A stretch of 8,955 nucleotides of DNA. Source: JAYVYM01 sp046593925 (lineage in GTDB: Bacteria > Actinomycetota > Actinomycetes > Mycobacteriales > SCTD01). The DNA lies in contig JBKJQN010000054.1 in NCBI GenBank assembly GCA_046593925.1, positions 1 to 8,955 of the forward strand. Reading direction: 5' to 3'. Positions within the stretch are counted from its first letter, which is position 1. Every line of letters starts with the position of its first letter. A program made the translations under genes and the position numbers. Shown piece after piece: positions 6,295 through 8,955 of the stretch. The notes beneath the pieces are model-generated. The model was not told the DNA's origin, made no database searches, and was given only the letters and a program-made list of their open reading frames with translations.

Positions 6295-7017
6295 ATGACC
6301 GCCACACAGGACCCGTACCCCGTCCGTGTCAACGCCTCGCTAGACCCGCCACTGTCGAGGTGGCTGTGGCTGGTCAAGTGGGTGCTCGTGATCCCGCACT
6401 ACGTCGTGCTCGCCTTCCTGTGGGCAGGGTTCCTTGTCTGCACCGTCGTCGCCTTCTTCGCGATCCTATTCACCGAGCGCTACCCGCGCAGCCTGTTCGA
6501 CTTCAACCTCGGCGTCCTGCGCTGGACCTGGCGGGTGCACTATTACTCCTACGGCGCCCTCGGCACCGACCGATACCCGCCCTTCAGCCTCGGCGAGCAC
6601 CGCGACTACCCGGCCCACCTCGACATCACCCACCCGACACGGCTTTCCCGACGACTCGTGCTGGTCAAGTGGTGGCTGCTTGCCCTCCCGCACTACCTCA
6701 TCCTCAGCGTCCTCGTCGGCGGCGGGCTGTCGCTCGGGCAGCGCGGAAACAACGCTTGGGTGGCCAGCGGTCTACTCAGTCTCCTGGTGTGCATCGCCGC
6801 GATCTCACTGTTGTTCAGGGCCAGCTACCCAGAGTCGCTGTACCGGCTCATCATGGGCATCAACCGCTGGTCGCTACGCGTCACGGCGTACGCCGCCCTC
6901 ATGACCGACACCTACCCACCGTTCCGGCTCGACCAAGGCGGCGCCGACCCCGGGTCGCAACCGGACCCATCCGAGCCTTCGACAAGGCCACTCTTGGCCG
7001 CACCCGCGGCAGGCTGA
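6295..7017 (+). CDS. DUF4389 integral membrane protein
   Basis: The product is 240 residues starting MTATQDPYPVRV. It shows the DUF4389 pattern twice: residues 23-99 (LVKWVLVIPHYVVLAFLW, TERYPRSLFDFNLGVLRW, WRVHYYSYGALGTDRYPPF) and residues ~121-211 (LVKWWLLALPHYLILSVL, ASYPESLYRLIMGINRW, LRVTAYAALMTDTYPPF). Each half has two hydrophobic helices followed by a conserved YP-x-SL-(F/Y) segment and a DxYPPF motif, so the protein is an internal duplication with about four membrane helices. The C-terminus is a short Pro/Ser-rich tail. No enzymatic motif is seen and the family function is unknown. The gene follows the CoA-binding gene after 31 bp and likely shares its promoter. Confidence 0.9.
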   Translation: MTATQDPYPVRVNASLDPPLSRWLWLVKWVLVIPHYVVLAFLWAGFLVCTVVAFFAILFTERYPRSLFDFNLGVLRWTWRVHYYSYGALGTDRYPPFSLGEHRDYPAHLDITHPTRLSRRLVLVKWWLLALPHYLILSVLVGGGLSLGQRGNNAWVASGLLSLLVCIAAISLLFRASYPESLYRLIMGINRWSLRVTAYAALMTDTYPPFRLDQGGADPGSQPDPSEPSTRPLLAAPAAG

Positions 7018-7039
7018 GCCTGGACGCACCGCGCCACTT

Positions 7040-7306
7040 TCTGATCTTCATTGAGGTTGGCTTCTGATTTTGAGTGGTGGTGTTACCGGTGGTGGGCGAC
7101 CGTGAGTTGCCGGTGTGCCCGGCGTTTCCACTGTGGTCCGGTCGTAGGGGCTGGGTGTTCGGTCAGGTCGGGGCGAGGGTGGCCTGGAACAGCTGCTGCC
7201 AGGCGTGCTCCCAGGGCCAGCGCTCGGGTAGGTGCAGGCGCAGTCGTCGGGCGGAGCGGGCGAGCCGGGTCGGGACGTTGATGAGCTTGGAGTTGACCCG
7301 CTCTCG
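7040..7306 (-). mobile_element. IS1380-type insertion sequence remnant (3' end)
   Basis: It contains the tail of an IS1380-type transposase plus about 120 bp of non-coding sequence after its stop. Around 7040-7075 the sequence becomes AT-richer than its surroundings (GATCTTCATTGAGG, CTTCTGATTTTGAG), which may mark the outer end; the exact end is not proven. The other side is cut exactly at the terminal repeat of the IS3-like element at 7307, so the remainder of this element should lie beyond 8951. Confidence 0.5.
7163..7306 (-). pseudogene. C-terminal fragment of an IS1380-family transposase
   Basis: Minus-strand translation beginning at the IS junction reads RERVNSKLINVPTRLARSAR, RLRLHLPERWPWEHAWQQLF and QATLAPT, ending at 7163. 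The pattern of basic residues, SARRLxLHLPxxWPW and then an aromatic helix is typical of the end of IS1380-family (DDE group 1) transposases as I know them. Only about 47 codons remain. The upstream part of this open frame, past 7307, lies inside the IS3-like element and is unrelated sequence. No catalytic residues are left. Confidence 0.62.
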
Positions 7307-7323
7307 TGGACACCACGTTGTTG
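7307..7323 (+). repeat. Left terminal inverted repeat of the IS3-like element
   Basis: TGGACACCACGTTGTTG matches the other end at 13 of 17 positions, the first eight being identical. It lies at the junction with the interrupted IS1380 transposase. Confidence 0.7.
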
Positions 7324-7332
7324 CGGACTCGT

Positions 7333-7688
7333 TCAGGATGTCAGGGCAGGGAGCAGTTCGTCCAGGGTGATCGCCTCCTCGCAGCAGGGGCAGAGGCCGC
7401 CGATGCCCAGGCGGGTGCAGAAGGTGTTGCATTCGTCGCAGCGCTGCTGGCCGAGGTAGCGGGCTTCGCAGGCTGGGCACTGGAAGCTGCCGTTGTGAAG
7501 GCGCGGGCGGGCGGTCACGGCGGCGGGCAGCGGAAGTCGGGGCTGGCGGGCTCGGTAGGCCCGCTGGCGGCACGCCGCGGAGCAGTACGCCGGCCCGTGA
7601 CGCTGGGAAGCGTCGTGCCGCAGGCCCGGCAGGAGGCGATCGGGTGAACGCCGGTCGTCACGCTGTCGTCACGCGACGGGGTCCTCAT
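7333..7688 (-). pseudogene. Cys-rich zinc-finger-like passenger gene of the IS3-like element, one apparent frameshift
   Basis: The ATG at 7686-7688 overlaps the orfB stop (ATGA), implying translational coupling. The product begins MRTPSRDDSVTTGVHPIASC, with a first Cys pair CRAC (residues 20-23) and LPSVTGR. Near 7585 the sensible reading shifts back one base to AYCSAACRQRAYRARQP. It continues in that frame to QCPACEARYLGQQRCDECNT, FCTRLGIGGLCPCCEEAI and the stop at 7333. Read through the shift it is about 117 residues with three Cys clusters: C-x2-C plus C-x3-C, then C-x2-C-x9-C-x2-C, then C-x3-further-C and CPCC. A lost base near 7585 would restore TGRPAYCSAACRQ. The second half alone is open from GTG 7518. 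Cys-rich proteins like this are, as I recall, found near actinobacterial transposases and annotated as hypothetical; a DNA-binding accessory role is only a guess. Confidence 0.6.
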
Positions 7689-8606
7689 GCCGCGGCCTGC
7701 TCGTCGGGTCGAGCGGACGTAGCGTGGGGACCTTCGAACGCGACCGGGGATCGCATGCCCAACGCGCTGTGCCGGCGGCGGGGGTTGTAGAACGCCTCGA
7801 GGAAGTCGAAGATCGCCAGCTTGGCCTGCTGGTGGGTGGCGAACCGGCCGCCGGGCTGCTGATCGAGCAGCGCGCACTCCAGGGTGGCGAAGACGCTCTC
7901 GGCCAGCGCGTTATCGAAGCAGTCCGCGACGCTGCCCATGCTGGCGAGCGCGCCGTGCCGGCGCAGTTCCCGCTCCAGCGCGTGGGAGGTGTATTCCTGG
8001 CTGCCGGCATCGGAGTGGTGCACCATCCCGGCCGGGATCGGCCGGCCGTACTGGTCGAGGCGCCACAGCGCCATCTTCAGACACGCTTCGACGGACGTGA
8101 CGTCTTTGACCGTCGCGATCGACCAACCCACGATCGCCCGGGAGAACAGGTCGATCGCGAACGCGACGTAGACGAAGCCGGCCCAGGTCGCCACATAGAA
8201 GTCGGCAACCCACAGCTGGTTGGGCCGGGTCGCGATGAACTTGCGGTCGACCCGGTCCGGAGCGACGTCGGCCTTCGGGTCCTGCCCGGTGATCGAGAAC
8301 GACCGCTTGCGGCGGTGGCAGCCGACGATCTGCGCGGCCCGCATCAACCGGGCAACGCGCTTGCGGCCGACCCGGACGCCGGCGTCGGTGAGCTCGACGT
8401 GGATCCGCGGCGACCCGTACACGCTGCGGTTGCCGGTGAACGCCACCCGGATCTGGGCGGTCAGCACACCGTCGGCGACCGCCCGGGGCCGAGGGTGGCC
8501 GCCGCAGCCAGGCGTAGAAGCCGGCCCGGGACACCTTGAGCAGCCGGCACAGCACGCTGAGGTCGTCGTACGCCCTCTCTCGGTCGACGAACGCGAACCG
8601 CGTCAC
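7685..8606 (-). pseudogene. IS3-family transposase OrfB (integrase-like DDE), disrupted by a +1 frameshift
   Basis: OrfB supplies the RNase-H-like catalytic domain that moves the element. GTG 8606 overlaps the orfA stop (GTGA) in the -1 frame. It reads RFAFVDRERAYDDLSVLCRL and GFYAWLRRPPSA, then at 8485-8488 one extra base in a run of four moves it to RAVADGVLTAQIRVAFTGNR, YGSPRIHVELTDAGVRVGRK and onward to the stop at 7685. Removing one base gives 306 residues, normal for the family. Catalytic residues are Asp in WVADFYV (codon 8201-8203), Asp in HHSDAGSQEYTS (8009-8011) and Glu in DNALAES (7898-7900). The second Asp to Glu spacing is 36 residues rather than the usual 35, from an extra Glu in GSQEYTS. 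The end is FYNPRRRHSALGMRSPVAFE. As written the frame is broken, unless the indel is a sequencing error. Confidence 0.85.
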
Positions 8607-8905
8607 CTCGTCGACTCCTCGACGAAGAAGGCCGCCGCTTTCTTCAAGATCTCCCGCTCGGTCCTGAGCGTCACGTTCTCGCGACGGAGCCGGGCCAGCT
8701 CGGTTCGCTCCTGCGCGGTCAGCGGCACCTGGCCCGTGCTGTCCGGCACGCCGCGTTCAGCCGCGTCGGCCTTGACCCAGTTGCCCGGAGTCGTGTCGTT
8801 GATCCCCAGGTCACGGGCGACGTGCGCCGGCCGCTTGTCACTGGCCTTGACCAGCTCGACGGCTTGCTCCCGGAACTCCGCCGGGTACTTGCTCGGCCGG
8901 CCCAT
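8603..8905 (-). CDS. IS3-family transposase OrfA
   Basis: A 100-residue DNA-binding subunit. The N-terminal helix-turn-helix (KYPAEFREQAVELVKASDKR, then AHVARDLGINDTTPGNWVK) is followed by the leucine-zipper-like coil ERTELARLRRENVTLRTERE, ILKKAAAFF, the classic IS3 OrfA end. In IS3 elements a -1 ribosomal frameshift fuses OrfA to OrfB. Here orfB is indeed in the -1 frame, that frame is open from the TTGAAGAAAG stretch (near 8645) to the orfB GTG, and the orfA TGA overlaps that GTG. Frameshifting or reinitiation are therefore both possible. ATG 8905 has a strong ribosome site five bases upstream. The frame is intact and the length typical. Confidence 0.92.
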   Translation of the reverse strand: MGRPSKYPAEFREQAVELVKASDKRPAHVARDLGINDTTPGNWVKADAAERGVPDSTGQVPLTAQERTELARLRRENVTLRTEREILKKAAAFFVEESTR

Positions 8906-8910
8906 CAGGA

Positions 8911-8920
8911 CCCCCTTCCT
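8911..8920 (-). promoter_or_regulatory. Ribosome binding site of orfA
   Basis: On the minus strand AGGAAGGGGG is followed by a 5-base spacer and ATG 8905. Confidence 0.7.
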
Positions 8921-8934
8921 CAGGCGCTACCGCC

Positions 8935-8951
8935 CAAGATCAAGGTGTCCA
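8935..8951 (-). repeat. Right terminal inverted repeat of the IS3-like element
   Basis: On the minus strand TGGACACCTTGATCTTG begins at 8951 and matches the left repeat at 13 of 17 positions. It lies 29 bp upstream of the start of orfA, and only four bases of flank remain in the window. Confidence 0.7.
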
Positions 8952-8955
8952 CCGA

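Larger units (their letters stand above)
7307..8951 (-). mobile_element. IS3-family insertion sequence with an extra Cys-rich gene
   Basis: A 1645-bp element bounded by imperfect inverted repeats beginning TGGACACC at each end (7307 on plus, 8951 on minus), with the TG...CA termini usual for IS3. It encodes orfA (8603-8905), orfB (7685-8606, frameshifted) and a third gene (7333-7688) whose stop is 26 bp inside the left end. IS3 elements are commonly 1.2-1.6 kb with only two frames. The left end coincides with the break in the IS1380 transposase, supporting the boundary. No clean target duplication is seen, but only four bases remain beyond the right end. Confidence 0.8.

Noticed and set aside
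7010..7022. CAGGCT/AGCCTG palindrome at the end of the DUF4389 gene as a terminator
   Set aside because: The palindrome has a one-base centre and cannot form a stable hairpin loop.
7163..7573. Continuous minus-strand 136-codon frame as one protein
   Set aside because: Only the part below 7307 is IS1380-like. The upstream part is an out-of-frame reading of the IS3 passenger gene across the insertion junction.
7724..8539. Plus-strand 271-codon frame within the IS
   Set aside because: Antisense shadow of orfB; no start signal and no recognisable domain.

Overview
The window is very GC-rich throughout and opens with a Pup-protein ligase gene (pafA), which points to an actinobacterium with a Pup-proteasome system. 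Nothing here fixes the genus. No rRNA, tRNA or CRISPR array is visible.

Layout. 1-838 (minus): pafA, intact at its 5' end and cut by the window edge. 839-1128: short non-coding stretch with a stem-loop and a repeated 8-mer. About 1044-4509 (plus): a decaying integrative-element or prophage-like remnant. It holds a tyrosine recombinase with an in-frame amber codon, an unrecognised reading frame, a small membrane-protein gene broken by two apparent frameshifts, and a multi-helix-turn-helix protein with two compensating frameshifts. The recombinase and the helix-turn-helix protein share an unusual Cys/His motif ending in ANTEA. 4529-4550: terminator-like hairpin between convergent genes. 4590-5102 (minus): fragment resembling the C-terminus of a conjugative relaxase. 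5060-5704 (minus): intact conserved-hypothetical gene.

5790-7017 (plus) looks like ordinary chromosome: a CoA-binding Rossmann protein followed after 31 bp by a DUF4389 membrane protein, probably one operon. The 85-bp divergent intergenic region in front of it contains a palindrome resembling the DosR/OsdR dormancy-regulator box, so this pair may belong to a hypoxia or stress regulon.

About 7040-8955 is a nest of insertion sequences. A 1645-bp IS3-like element (7307-8951, minus orientation) has inserted into an IS1380-type transposase gene, whose last ~47 codons remain at 7163-7306. The IS3-like element carries orfA, a frameshifted orfB with DDE residues, and a third Cys-rich gene that overlaps the orfB stop (ATGA) and ends 26 bp inside the terminal repeat. 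This third gene is the least usual item in the window.

Overall: stable chromosomal genes (pafA, the 5790-7017 pair, probably 5060-5704) are interleaved with mobile DNA carrying many single-base disruptions. Either this DNA is decaying, or the assembly has indel errors. The undisturbed frames of pafA, the CoA-binding gene and the DUF4389 gene favour real decay.
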